Shown here piece by piece: positions 47,500 through 59,830 of a stretch of 64,000 nt of DNA; the first letter of the stretch is position 1; each line of letters begins with the position of its first letter. A program made the translations under genes and the position numbers. Under the pieces are notes generated by a model. The model saw only the letters and a program-made list of their open reading frames with translations, did no database searches and was not told where the DNA came from. The stretch is from Cyanoderma ruficeps (lineage: Eukaryota > Chordata > Aves > Passeriformes > Timaliidae), in contig VZDJ01000047.1 of NCBI GenBank assembly GCA_008694505.1, positions 3,995,717-4,059,716 on the forward strand. Direction: 5' to 3'.

Positions 47500-47946
47500 T
47501 GATGCCTTGGGAAGGCTGAACTGGAACAGAGACTGTACAGAGCTGGAGAATAAAGCAGATATTTATTGAAAGGCCTTTAGGATACACCTTGGGCAGGACA
47601 AGAGCCTGGCCAGGGCTACACCCAAGGTGGACCCAAAATGGTCACAAAATGGCTGACTGGTCACAAGGTCTTACATTTTTATAAGTTTTGGTCCATTTGC
47701 ATATTGGGGTTTAATTGCCCAGTTACAGCTTCAGGTTGTGAAGTCCCATCCTTCTTGTTTTCTCTCTTCAGCCCACTCTTGTTTGTGCTTTTGGGCCTGA
47801 AAGTTGTCCTTGGTGTGCAGCAGGGAGAGGATTTGTTTTGTGTCCCTGCTGTGTGCAGAGCTGAGTGACACTGACTGTGAGCTCAGAGCTGCCCCCCTGG
47901 GCAGAACAGAACCTGAAATACATGAAAGGTAAAACTTCAGCCATCA
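47500..47946 (-). mobile_element. Solo LTR, family 1, copy E, antisense
   Basis: A 447-bp LTR in reverse: the plus strand begins TGATGCC and ends GCCATCA. Minus-strand motifs are octamer (47695-47702), TATAAAAA (47676-47683) and AATAAA (47562-47567). The hairpin arms lie at 47580-47593 and 47621-47634. Flanks GCAC (left) and GCAT (right) match at three of four positions, the best candidate for a duplication in this family, suggesting 4 bp. Internal region absent. With TATA, octamer and poly(A) signal all intact, this is the best-preserved family-1 promoter in the window. Confidence 0.85.
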
Positions 47947-50900
47947 GCATGTGCTGGGGAAGGCAGCAGATCCTAAAATAATCTGGAATGGCTGGGCTAG
48001 TTCGGTTCAGCTCATCTAACCCCATCTGCCTGAGGAGCGCTGGCAGAGGCGCTGGAGCCAGAGAGGACAGAGAGGACAGGAGAGAGCAGCCACAGGAGCT
48101 CCCATGCAGGACTGAAATCCATCTCTGGGAGAGGCTGTGCATTCCCATCCCAGCTGGACATCAAATGTCACTGGTTCAGCATCATTAACAGCCTCACTTC
48201 ATTTCAACATGAATCAAACTTCGGGTCCCTTTGTTTTGAGTGGTCGGATGACCACCACAGATCACCTCCTACCCAAATTGTGTGTGAAGCTTTTGTTCTC
48301 ATTTACACTGCCAGTCACCCAAAAATTGTGGCCATTTAGTTATTGCAATATTAAAGGAAAAGAGTCTTCATACTGTGGTCTAGGATTTTTTCCAGTTATT
48401 TTTCTCCTTTTTCCTACACCAGCCCTGATTTCATGGTCTCTCTACAAAGTGTTGGATGCACAGGGACAATTTATCAGCTATTAATGGCAGAATACATCTA
48501 CCGGGTTTTCTTCAGGGAGAGAGTTACAGATTGTTTTCATATTTCTAATTGTGTTATTAGTGTTCAAATTTAAGGTCATGGGATCTTCATTTGTTCGTTG
48601 CGAAGTCGTTTGGTTTTGGGTTTTTTTCTTTTGATTTTTTTTTCCTCACAAATGTTGTCTTCTGACATTAAGGGAAAATACTAAGAAAATTACATTTCCA
48701 TAATTTCATTTGTTTGATACCTCTTCAACATCATTGCCATTTTTTTTACTTCAAGTGCCAGCTATTAAATACACTTGCAAAGGTACTGCAAATTCTGTCT
48801 GTGGAAACCCCTTTCCAGACAAATACGCTGTACAGGTGCTACAGAAATTTATTGTTCAGTGCAAGTTATTAAAACCAGAAAGTTGCTTTATTACTTTGAC
48901 AGTCTCGCATTTGAAGTTGTTAGCACACAGAAAAAAATACGCAACGGAGATTTAAAATGGAGTTACGTGGTAGAAACTAAATTCTGAACCTGACCAGATG
49001 GGAGATTTGGGAGGTAACCATTTTAAATCCCCCTTTCCCTGTTTTTATTGTGAGATAAATGGGCTGCAGAAGATAGCTGAAGTGATTGACAGGTGTATCA
49101 ACATCAGAGAATATATCCACATCCTCCTCTATCACATCAATCTCACCAAATTAGCAATGGTAATTCAGCTTTTAATTGTGCTACCTAGAAGGCTGTAGCA
49201 AAATACTTGAGTGAGTGCTGTGTATGTGAAAAATAGAAGAAAATAAAATTATTAAGATTGATGTAAGCACTGTGAACTTTGTGTAAGCACTAGGTCCTTC
49301 CCAAAACCCAGGAAAACAGCGGTGAATTTGAACAGCCACATTTAAATCTGGTTTTTGGCCTTTTCTTTTTTACAGATGAGGAAGTTCTAGTATTAAATAA
49401 AAATGAACCTTGTCTCTCCATCTGAACTGAGGCTCAGAATAACAATAAAAAGCCCGCATGAATTCATTAAGAAGGAGGCTGAGTAAAATTTCCTGACAAA
49501 ACTGGCACTCTTCACCTTGTGTTTTTTTTTTAATATAGTCAATGAACAGTTTCAGCTTAAAGATAAACGTAGGCTTATCCCAAATTGTGTTTTTAATTGT
49601 TATCCTCCTCTTTTCACATACCTTAGTGCTCCCTTTTTATTCCCTTCTGACTGTGTTGATCACATAAACAGGAACTAAAAGATGAAGGCACCCACCTTCT
49701 CCAGCTGCATTGTGCCAAACAGTGCTCTTTCTTCCTGAAAAAGACATTTATATAGAAAAACATCTTGTTTTTTTTCACCTCAGCTGATGAAACCTGTGTG
49801 CACGTCATTAATATGACTTTAGTGAAGTGACTAAAGGGAGGAGAGTGGTGGGTCCAGGGATTAGGAGGAAATAGCAGGAGATGTAGCTGAGGACTGCAGC
49901 TATGTGTGAAGCCTCCAGGTTCCTTTCGTATTTTATGCTGCTCAAGAAACGCTCAGTCCATCCATTAAAATTCTTATATGCACCACAGCACTAAAATGGT
50001 TGTGGTACTTTGAAGTTTGACTTAATTAATATGAGTATAATTTGCTGCCAAGCAAACACCAGCATTGACAGTTAAAGCTACCACAGAGAGCAATATCTGG
50101 GAGATGTTTAGAGACATCTTTTTTGTTACTCTTTTAATCCTTCTAAAAAGAATCTTCTGTTCACCCCCAAATTACAGGCTTCAGAAAGTAAAATTGCTTA
50201 ATTTCTTGATGGCTAATCTCCTTGCTGGGCTTTCAAACCATAATAAGGCTTTATTTATAAATTACCATATCTTGTCTGTATGGTAAGAGCAGGAAAAGAG
50301 CCTCGTGTGCCCTTCTGTGCATTCTGCTGCACACCCAATCAAGACACCATTGTTTGCACACTCTTTCTTATAAAATCTTTTCTTACAGTTCTGATTTAAA
50401 TGACCAGCACTTAAAAAAAAAAAAAACCAACAAAAAAAACCACTAAAGGAAACTTTTAAATTTTGCTGATTAAGCTCACGAGCTTGCTTATTATATTGTT
50501 TTGACAATATTTCTTTTCACTTAAAGAGTCCTGGGAGGCAGCACCTCCTGGGGAGCAGGCAGGATGGGATGCTGCCTTTGGAGCACAGCATTGAGGGCTG
50601 GACCACCTCCACAGCACAGAAAAGCAGCTGTGACTCAGCCCTAGCTCCTTCCTTGCTACTTTTAGCTTAGGGGAAGAGTGTAAATTAGTTCCTCTCATTG
50701 TCCTTCCTGGAGCTGATTTTTGTCCCTTTTGGTAAGCAGTCTGGGATGGCAGTTTATTTATTGCTGCCATAAACAAGTGCTTCTCAGCTGACAAAAAAAA
50801 AAAAAAATACCCCTTCACTGAACACAAAGTAAGCCCGTTCCTAATGTACGTTTCCATGAAAAGTAATTTTTTAAAAGGATTGGTATTTAATTTCCCTTGG

Positions 50901-51264
50901 CTTTTTTACTAATAATGCCATTTGATTGAGTAAATAGACTCCTTCAGGTTTTTCATTGAAACAGAAGAAACTTTCCTTCTACAGCATGTATTTAATAACT
51001 GGTCTGCCCCCTTAAGATGTCATTTAGTGTCATTTACAGTCTGCTGCTCAAATCCCCTGGAAACAGTAAAGCAGGGCTTGGATATTTACTTTTCACCGGT
51101 TTTAAATAAGGCCTTGTTTAATCCCTAAGTGAAAGACTCAGCCTTCACCTTGAGGAGAAGGAACTGATAATAACTGCGAATGTGTAACTTCTGTGTCACT
51201 TAAAAAGATCTTCACTACTTGCCTTGGCACCGCCATTATATCCCTTGCTGTAGGTGTGTAACCA
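47947..51264. other. Unique noncoding DNA
   Basis: GC-moderate around 47980-48140 with no recognised element. A14-type runs near 50412 and 50791-50804. No exon recognised. Confidence 0.5.
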
Positions 51265-51866
51265 GGGAGAAATCCTGATCCTTTTGGAATTTTAGCGGGC
51301 AGAAGCCGGGCACAGGGCCTAAGACCTGAAGGGTTGCCCTTTTCTGTGGGAAACTAAACTCAGCCCCCCAGGTTCCTGATGTCAGTTTGTAGGAGGTGTT
51401 TGGTACTCCAAGACCAGCCGGGGTTCCAACTTTTGGAGCTTGGATGTGGGAGAAATCCTGCTCCATTTGGAATTTTAGCAGGCAGAAGTCCAGTGCCAGG
51501 TGAAGGGCCTAAGACCCGAAGTGTGGGACTTTTCCATGGGAAACTAAACTGAGCTTGCCAGCTTCCTGATGTCAGTTTGTAGGAGGTGTTTGGTACTCCA
51601 AGGGCAGCCAGAGTTTCAATTTGTGGGGTTTGGATCTGAGAGAAATCCTGCTCCATTTGGAATTTTAGCAGGCAGAAGCCCAGTGCCAGGCGAATGGCCT
51701 AAGACCCAAAGTGTGGGAAACTAAACTCATCTCCCCAGCTTCCTGGTGTCAGTTTTTAGGAAGCATTTGGCACTCCAAGGGCATCCAGGGTTCCAGCTTG
51801 TGGCAGCTTGCATCTGGGAGAAATCCTACTCCATTTGGAATTTTAGTGGGAAGAAGCCCAGTGCGG
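51265..51866 (+). repeat. Minisatellite of about 183 bp, 3.3 units
   Basis: Unit starts (GGGAGAAATCCT or GAGAGAAATCCT) lie at 51265, 51448, 51638 and 51816, periods of 183, 190 and 178 bp. Each unit reads TTTGGAATTTTAG, GGCAGAAG, GGCCTAAGACC, GGGAAACTAAACT, TTCCTG(A/G)TGTCAGTTT and GGTACTCCAAG (variant GGCACTCCAAG). Minus-strand frames cross it (51236-51466, 51360-51656) and produce related repeated peptides beginning MEQDFS, but unit lengths are not all multiples of three and no coding family is recognised. The outer boundaries blur into unique DNA. Confidence 0.85.
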
Positions 51867-54800
51867 GTGTTGAGAAGCATTTGCCAGTCAGCCAGACTGC
51901 TGCATGATTTGACTGCAAGTTATCCAAAGCAAAGACATTTAATTTTTGTGGCAGCAGACAGCAACCACCACAAAGTAGCATCTCTTTAATGTGGGTATGT
52001 TTTGAGCTAAGTCTCACACCCCGGGAAGATCAGAACACAGCCACAGTCAGTGGCCCAAATCGATTAACCACATTTTATTTGGAAGAGGTGTCACAGTGCC
52101 TCTCCTTTCCCAGCCTAGCAGAAAATTGGCAACCTTTCAGTGACATAAAGAGATCTTTTGAAACCCACACGCCCACATAAGCTCCCAACATCTTTGATTT
52201 AAAGGAAGGGTGTTATAAAAGAGAATAGGATGCACATGGTTTCGTAATATTTTCCCTCTGATTCCTCTTACCCCTAAACATTTCCATCTGCAAATACATT
52301 TGATAACTAAAGCATTTTCATATTACCTCAAGCAGAGGGGAACCAGCATTCTTTATGACCTTGGATTTGCTTTTCGGCACTTACATTACTGAGGAAATGC
52401 TCATTAGAACTCCAGTCAACTCATCCCACTCTTCCCCAGCCTAAAGTCACTAAACTTTAACACAGGGGCACATTTCCCAGAAGCAGCATTATGACCAAAT
52501 ATCTAATTTAAATTGAAAATAGAAGATCTGGATTCAAAATTCATGTTAAAAAGCCTCAGCATAAAACGATAGCCAATAAGAAAAGTATTTTACTAAAATT
52601 AGCCAAGACCCTGTATGCTTCCTTGTTCAGTGACTGATTTTATAAGTACCAAAATGGTCACAGAAAGGGAGGCATAGCTACAATGCAAAATAACCCTGTC
52701 CCATGGAGACTGAGTAAAAGCAGGAGGATTTGTTTGCGTGTGTGGGCCCAAAATCATCATTTAGGGACAGCTCCAGCTGGCTTCCAAGTGTTTCACATCC
52801 AAGCAGTGGAAGGCATGCCTATATTTATTGCTTTATTTATTTTTATATAGTTGTGTCCTGGAGTGCTCCACAGAGTGGCTATAAAGAGTAAATTGATAGA
52901 GTTAAAAAAAATAATATTAGTGGAACGAAGAGAAATAAGAACTGTAGACAGGGGAGAAGGCAAGGATATGTTCAGGAATGGGTTAGGGAGTCAATGAGGT
53001 GGAAAGAAAGAGGGAGGCTACTTTCAGCTAGTACATGTCCAGGAGAAATGAATTAACAGCAGTAAGAGGTCTTACGTGGCAAAGCAGATAAAATGATGCA
53101 TAAAATACAGCAAAAAAAGGGAGGATACAGACAGAGACAGACCCTGGGAGAAACTGGAGAACAACCTCAGAGGATTTTGGAAACAAAAGGTTAGAACTGA
53201 GTAGGTATGGTACTTCTCTTAAAAGAACTGCTTTTAAGAAGCCCCTTCTTTAAACAGGTCAAGGCCACATCCTGTTCTAATTTTCACTTCTTCTCATGTG
53301 TAATTTCCACTGAAACTCATGGAATTCTATGCTTAGAAAATATGGAAAATGGATCTGAAGGCCCTATAAAGCCACTAGAAATAGTCTGGATTTCTGAGAC
53401 TGCAATTATCTGTTCACTGGTTTCTCAAGTTACAGGAAAGAAAACATCTAAAAACTTCATTGATATTCTACAAGAAACAAAAGGCAAAAGCAAAGAAATC
53501 TCTTTAAAGTAATTTCTTTCATTGAATTACATGCACTCCTGAAGCCTCCTTTATCTGTCAATTTAGATGATTTTTGGAAGCATTTCTATATGAAAATAAC
53601 ATTGAGTAGAAACCCCAGTGCCTGCATTACTAAACAAAAGATTCAGGGTGAGGCTAAAAGCAAATTCTTCCCAAATTTGTCTTTCAAGTACCTTTAGGTT
53701 TGGTTTTTTACCTTTAAGGCAGCCTTGGGAGGGAGGTGAAGCCTGGGTGACAGGAGGAATTCAGGTGCTGAGCACTGTGGTGTTCCTGTCACTCTCACCA
53801 AATTGTCAGGCAAACTTGCAGGTCAGTTCAGGGTTTACATCAGCCCTCTTGCCTCAAAATAAAATATGGATTCTGATAACCCAGCCAGTTCCTCCCATCA
53901 GTGCAAACACAACCTTTAAACCCACATATTAACTGTGTGGCAACATGCTTTGCAATTTTCTTCTAAGTATTATAATTAAAAACATTCAGCACTTGTTTAA
54001 TCTGGCATAACACATTCAGCAGATGAGTATACTCTGTTGAGTATAGGCACATCTGTATATTTGCATACCAAAAAAAAGTCTAAAAATACTTGTGCAAAAG
54101 ACAAAAGGTAGGTTTTGAATTCATGACCCAGTCCTCGCTTCAATTACAGGTTTCAGCGTAGGGTATTATGGTCTTGTTTTTAGCTACATGTGTGTGACTA
54201 CCTAATTACAAAGCAACGCTTTTAAACAAATGGCCTGATTCCAGCATTCACAAAGGGCCACATGAGATTACCTCTGTTAAACAGAATGGAACTCAGCTGC
54301 TGCAAAAGCGTCTTGAAATAAGAACCTTGCTCAGATTTATTTTGTCTTTTTCTCTCCGTCTGGAAGGAAGATATGGTAAAATCCAGGCTGGCAATCTCAA
54401 TTTGGCTTTGGAGATATATACCATTAATTTGATGATTAAAATATAATTCTTGACTGCAGGGAGCAGATGATGACAGTGTAGTTAGGCCTCTCAGTCTGGT
54501 ACATGGAATGTCTAACAAATGGGGTTTTTTCACTAAAAACAGGATGATACCATAAATCTGCACAATCAGCTGTGTGCAGAACTGATTAAGTTCATAAGGT
54601 GTCTGTTAAAAGATTCATTAGTTTAAAAGATGCAAAACAATAGTATTATTCTGACAGTGCCTGCTAACCTGGACATCTGAATGCCAGGTTTTCATCTCAC
54701 ATCCGGCTGTGCCTATTGCAGTGCATTCTCCAGATGGACATCTACTTATCTAACCCAAGAGAGCACCTCAGCACAGCTATAAATGCAAATCACCCTCTTC

Positions 54801-55576
54801 CCTGAGAGCCTGGCAAAATAAAGCACACTGCAAATATTTAAATAAAGAGTTGGGGGTGTTGTTTTTTTTTTTTTCCCATGAGTTTTACATTTTCACTTTC
54901 ATCTGTAAGGTATCCACTTTTTGACTGCAGCATATCTGAAGTTCCTTTATTATTTATGAATATCAGTGAGTTGAGAGCATCTCTGGGGAGGGAGGGGGAG
55001 AATCAATAGCCCAACATTTGAAGTACATCTCTCACATTTGAGATCACAGCGGATGACTCACGGTGGGTGAAGCACATGGTTAATGTCTGGCAGCCCAGAG
55101 CATTTTTTATTACCTGAGCTCTCCTGAGAGTGTGGGAGGGAGCATCATGCATCAGGGCCACCTCACAACACGCATCCAGCCTTCAGACCATGATTTTTTC
55201 CCTTTATGAGGACTAAAACCTGCATGCCTCGTGTGATCCCAGGGCTGTTCCTGTTCTGCTGCGAGATGTTTATGGCAAGTGGAAATCTGACAACTCTCCC
55301 AGGGACATCTGGATCCTGTCAGTTTACCTGGCTGTCATTTCTGAAGCATCATTGGGCTTATTCTTTTGATTATCACCCTAAATAGGCTGTGTTAAAGATC
55401 TATTTAGATGTTACTTGGAGATTTCAAGATAAAAAGCATGGGCCTGCTAAAGTCATCTTGCATCCTATGTTGACGTCAACATCAAGGGACTTCAGAGCAG
55501 AACATAAAAATATTATTCCTGCTTATTTTTCTTTTTATTAAAAGGCTTTTTAAAGAAAAACACTCCGACTTGTGCT
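51867..55576. other. Unique noncoding DNA
   Basis: No exon, RNA gene or dispersed repeat recognised. About 54960-55150 is compositionally balanced and contains a TGACTCA (AP-1-like) heptamer near 55055, a possible conserved noncoding block judged only by eye. T14 tract near 54861-54874. Confidence 0.45.
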
Positions 55577-55648
55577 TAATTTTAAGTATATATGAATCTT
55601 TAAACTCTTGCAGTAATTTTAAGTATATATAAGTCTTCAAACTCTTCT
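55577..55648 (+). repeat. 37-bp tandem duplication
   Basis: TAATTTTAAGTATATAT followed by a CTTTAAACTCTT-like segment occurs at 55577 and 55614 with few differences. Confidence 0.85.
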
Positions 55649-58600
55649 AACTTGAACTCCTTGTGCTTGTATGGCTTTCACTCCTTTCTGTTGCATGATT
55701 TTGGGGCTGGGTTGGAAAGAGAAGGTTTTTTTAGCTCCCTGTACACAAGCATTGCATTTGTGCATATGCTAATGGACTTACAGATCAAGCACTACTTTTT
55801 GAGCTCCTTATGAATTTCCTCAGTACCAGGATTACGGAAGTGTTGACTCTTCAGATTATTGGCAGGGAAGGGAGATGAAGTTCGAAAATCATTTTAAGAG
55901 ATTTAAATAGAAATGTCCAGAGAGGAGTGATATTATTTATCATTGAAAAGAAGTAAAAACAGGTTTTATTTTAAATAAGAAGTAAAGTTATAATGGATAT
56001 GCTTTGCAGGAGAGCTTATTCTTAATAACTGAAAAAAAATGGTATTTTGATGATTTAGGGTTTTTTTCCCCATGATGACTGTGATCAATGAAACTGCTTT
56101 TAAAATAAGAGATGCTTAATGAAAGCTTCTTGTCAAGAATGAACTGATGTTAATGGCATTGGTGTCTGTTTTTCCAGATGATCAAAACTTTCTGACTGAC
56201 AAAAAAATGTTTACAAGGCTCAGTGGGAACTCAGGTATAGAGTTTTTCAAAGTGTAGACAGACTGAAATGCTGAATAGATAATGAAACAAATTGTGGTTA
56301 TAGGCTGTTCTTTATTGGCTGTTCAACTTTCAAAATTAACATTTAGATTTATTTAGTTAATCCAGTGTTTTAATAGAGCTTATATTAGTGAAGTGAATAT
56401 GAAGTTTCCACATTGCGAGTGGTACATAGCATTATTACATTGCCAATATCTCTAATTAAAATAGCGGATTATTTAGCAGTCACTGGAAAAGGAGTATATT
56501 CTTATCTCTGCATGGTAAATCTCATGATACCTCTCCAACAGACAGGAAAATTAATGCAAGTATTTGTAATGTTTCCAGAGAAACTCAGAGGCAGAGCTCT
56601 CAACAGCTACCAGAAATAGTTCCAGGATATATTTCTGTGTATTCTAACAGGAATGCAACAATATCTTCCCAGTTTATATCTATAGTTAAAACATGTAAGC
56701 AAGAGGTACAGAACCAATTTTCCAAAAAATATCACTCATAGTTGAGCAAAAAAATTGTTTTCTGATTTAAATAGATGTGTTCATGCACAACCAGAGGGCA
56801 TCCTTTACACTGAGTGCCCACGAAATTGTCAAATGTTTTGAGTAACTTCTTTGAACATAAATCCTCTGTCACCACTCTAACCGGCTACAGTTGTACCTCA
56901 AGCGCTCTTGCCCACAAATGGACCGGATGAAAAATATATTAAAGAACGTTATAAAGTCCAACTTTTAATTTAGTTCCTTTGGATGACTCATGATGATTTG
57001 AAGTCCTTAAATCAAAAGTGGGCAGCATTCTAAAAGACATTATAGCTCGGCAATTATGAGCACAAAGTAAGAACTCCTGGGTGGTGTTCTTTGGCCTGTG
57101 GGAGGCATGGAGTTGGAGTAGATGATGGTAATTGCTCCTTTAGCTGCCACATCTATGAATCTAAAGTACCTTTTCCACAGTCCTGAGGGGAAGGAAGAAT
57201 AGATGGTCATCAAGGAACAGTGGTTTCTGTTAATGCAGCCTTCTAGGTACCATTTCTGACTGCAGCTCACTCTACAGAGATCACCATTCTGCTCTTTTCC
57301 ATCCACCATGGAAGTGATTAAAAACTTTTAGAAATACTTGTATAAGGTGATATTCGAGACAGTGATGCTAGCTAAATGATAGTTAGGCTGGGTTACACCC
57401 CAATATCACTCAATCTTTTCATTTTACAGCTCATCCTGAAAGTCATTTTGCTATAGGATGCAGGCTTTATAGTGCTGATGATTTATTCAAAGGAGCTCAT
57501 TCTCAGTCCCTTGGGGATGTCTTCAAGCATATTTCCCTAACCAATTTCATGTTTCGTGTTTTTCATTCCATTTCAAATCTTTCTCCGTCTTTACATCTCT
57601 AATCAGGAAAGGATCAAATTTTCTCACCTTGAAACAAGCTTGTCCTACTCTTTGGAGCAATCATGGGAGACAGAAATGTATCATTTAGATATTCTTATAG
57701 GAATTCAGGAAGGTAATTGCCAGATCAGCTGCCACTGCAGATTTCTCTTCATATTCAATCTTAATTCAAAAAAGAAGGGACTCCTTGACCTCTGCAAAAT
57801 TAATAATGTCCAAAACCCACTTAGAAACTCCTCAGTCTTCATGAACGGGTTTCTCAGATTTCAGCCTTTCTAGAAAAACAGGTAATATTCAATTTCCTTC
57901 CTCCCACTCATTCCTAAATCTTTGGAGATGAATGTGAAAGGGTCTTGAAGTAATTCCATTTCAGTCCTATCTGAATTTCTGCCTCTGGTTTCTACACTGC
58001 AGTGCACTTCTTAACCTTCACTTCTTGAATTTCTCACTTTACTGTGAATCTAGTATCCCCAAAAAATGTGCCATTTAAGAGCATCATTAATGCTCTTAAT
58101 TAATGCCATCAAGAGCATAAGGTGATGGAGATGTGGCTGTTGCAGCCACTTGAAGTTCTAGACAATACAGACAGTATCCCTGCTGTAGAGCTTCACTGCC
58201 AGGGAATTCATCTTTTATGAAACTTGAATATAGTGATGGGGTGTGTAACCACATTTCTAACTCTTGCTAGTGAGTATAACTTTTACTTGAGGATATTTCA
58301 CTTCTTTTTATAAATGTATCCATCCTGGTTTAATTTCTTCCATTCCTCTTCTGTGTCTCTTACTCAAAACTTTCTGTAGGAAATTTTGTACAATACCCCG
58401 TTTCTCTCTGCTCTCTTGGAAACTGTCTTCCTCCCAGCATCCCACAATGAGTTCTCTATCCCTTTAGGCAGAAATCCTTTCTCATTTTCCTGGTGTTCTG
58501 GAGAGAGTTTCCTCTCTTGGGCTGCCTTGGAGGGCTCCACCCTGGGATAATCATTCTGCTGTGGCTCTGTGGTTCTTCCTTCCCCAGCCACCTTGGCTTT

Positions 58601-59813
58601 CCCCTCCTGTGGTCAGTCCCAGCACCTGTGCAGTGCCTTTCTGTTTAATATGATTCAAGCCTGCAGTTGGATAATCCAACATCAAGCAATTTTAATTTAG
58701 TGTTCCAGACAAGGCTGGGGGAGGAGGATGGAGATGTGCCATTAGCAATGATAATGAAGGAGGAAGGGACTAAGCAGTGGGAGAGGTTTGCTGTGTAGGT
58801 GGGAAGGAGTGTTGATGTTTTTTCTCATCCTGTAACAACAGGAACTGAGGCAACTGCCAAGAGGCACCTAATGCCCCGTTCTGGCAGCCCAAGCAGAAAG
58901 ACAAGAGGCTCACAGCTTGATTCCTTGCTTTTGGCAGCTCAAAAAATGATAAATGAAACACAAGTGCTCTGGAAAACAGCAAAGGCATAATTAGGCGTCA
59001 TTTACCCATGGCAGACAGGGGAGGAATGTGCTTGTAGGCTTACAGGACTTTCCATGCTGCATTTCTTCATTAACCCTTTGTTCCTTCCTGCTAGAGAGTT
59101 TAAATTGCTTTTATTCTGCTTGGGTACCACAGCGAGGAGAGAGCTTCATTTTGTAAGTGACTCAAGTGGGTTTGAACAACTGCTCAGTTAATAGTTTGGA
59201 AACACGCTGGCAGGTTTCGAACTGTTTATTGTTTTTCTCTTTTGGTGATGCACAAATAGCTCTTGAACTCTTTGGGGAAGTTTGATGAACCCACCAGCTG
59301 TGGAAACAAAATACTGGAGATTCAGTCCTTGCCTTGCTCCTTCAGCTGGGGAGATAAGAAAAATCTTTTTTTTTTTTTTTTCCCAGGACATAAGCGAAGG
59401 GATGCAAATGGGTGAGTGCCCAGCTGAGAAGTGAAATTCAGCGGAGGAAATGGCTGTGGCAGTTTGTCCTCTCAGTGATTTGTGCTGCCCTCCATCCCAC
59501 TCCTGGCTGCAGTGTAAGGGAAGTTAAACCTTGCCTTCAGCTGGCAAGGAAAGCTGCTTAAAAACAGCCCTGCTGTACACTGAGGAGCATCCCCTGACCC
59601 AGCTGGACGTGCTGAGGAGAAGGTTGGAGCTTTTCAGATCATCTGACCCACCACAGGCCACTGGAAGGCAAACACTCTTCCTTCAGGTTTGCCTCACCTG
59701 CAGAAAACAGCCTCTCTGCATTTTTTTTCTCCTGCAAGTCCAAATAGGAGTTATGTCTTATGTGATATGACTTGTAGCATTTAATAATCTTAGGGTAAAT
59801 AATGTAATTTATA
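55649..59813. other. Unique noncoding DNA
   Basis: No gene or dispersed repeat recognised. A 9-bp perfect hairpin (TAAGAGCAT / ATGCTCTTA, 5-nt loop) lies at 58076-58098. T17 tract near 59367-59382. Confidence 0.5.
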
Positions 59814-59830
59814 TCAATAATAATAATAAT
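59814..59830 (+). repeat. (AAT)n microsatellite
   Basis: About five to six AAT units in AT-rich DNA. Confidence 0.85.
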
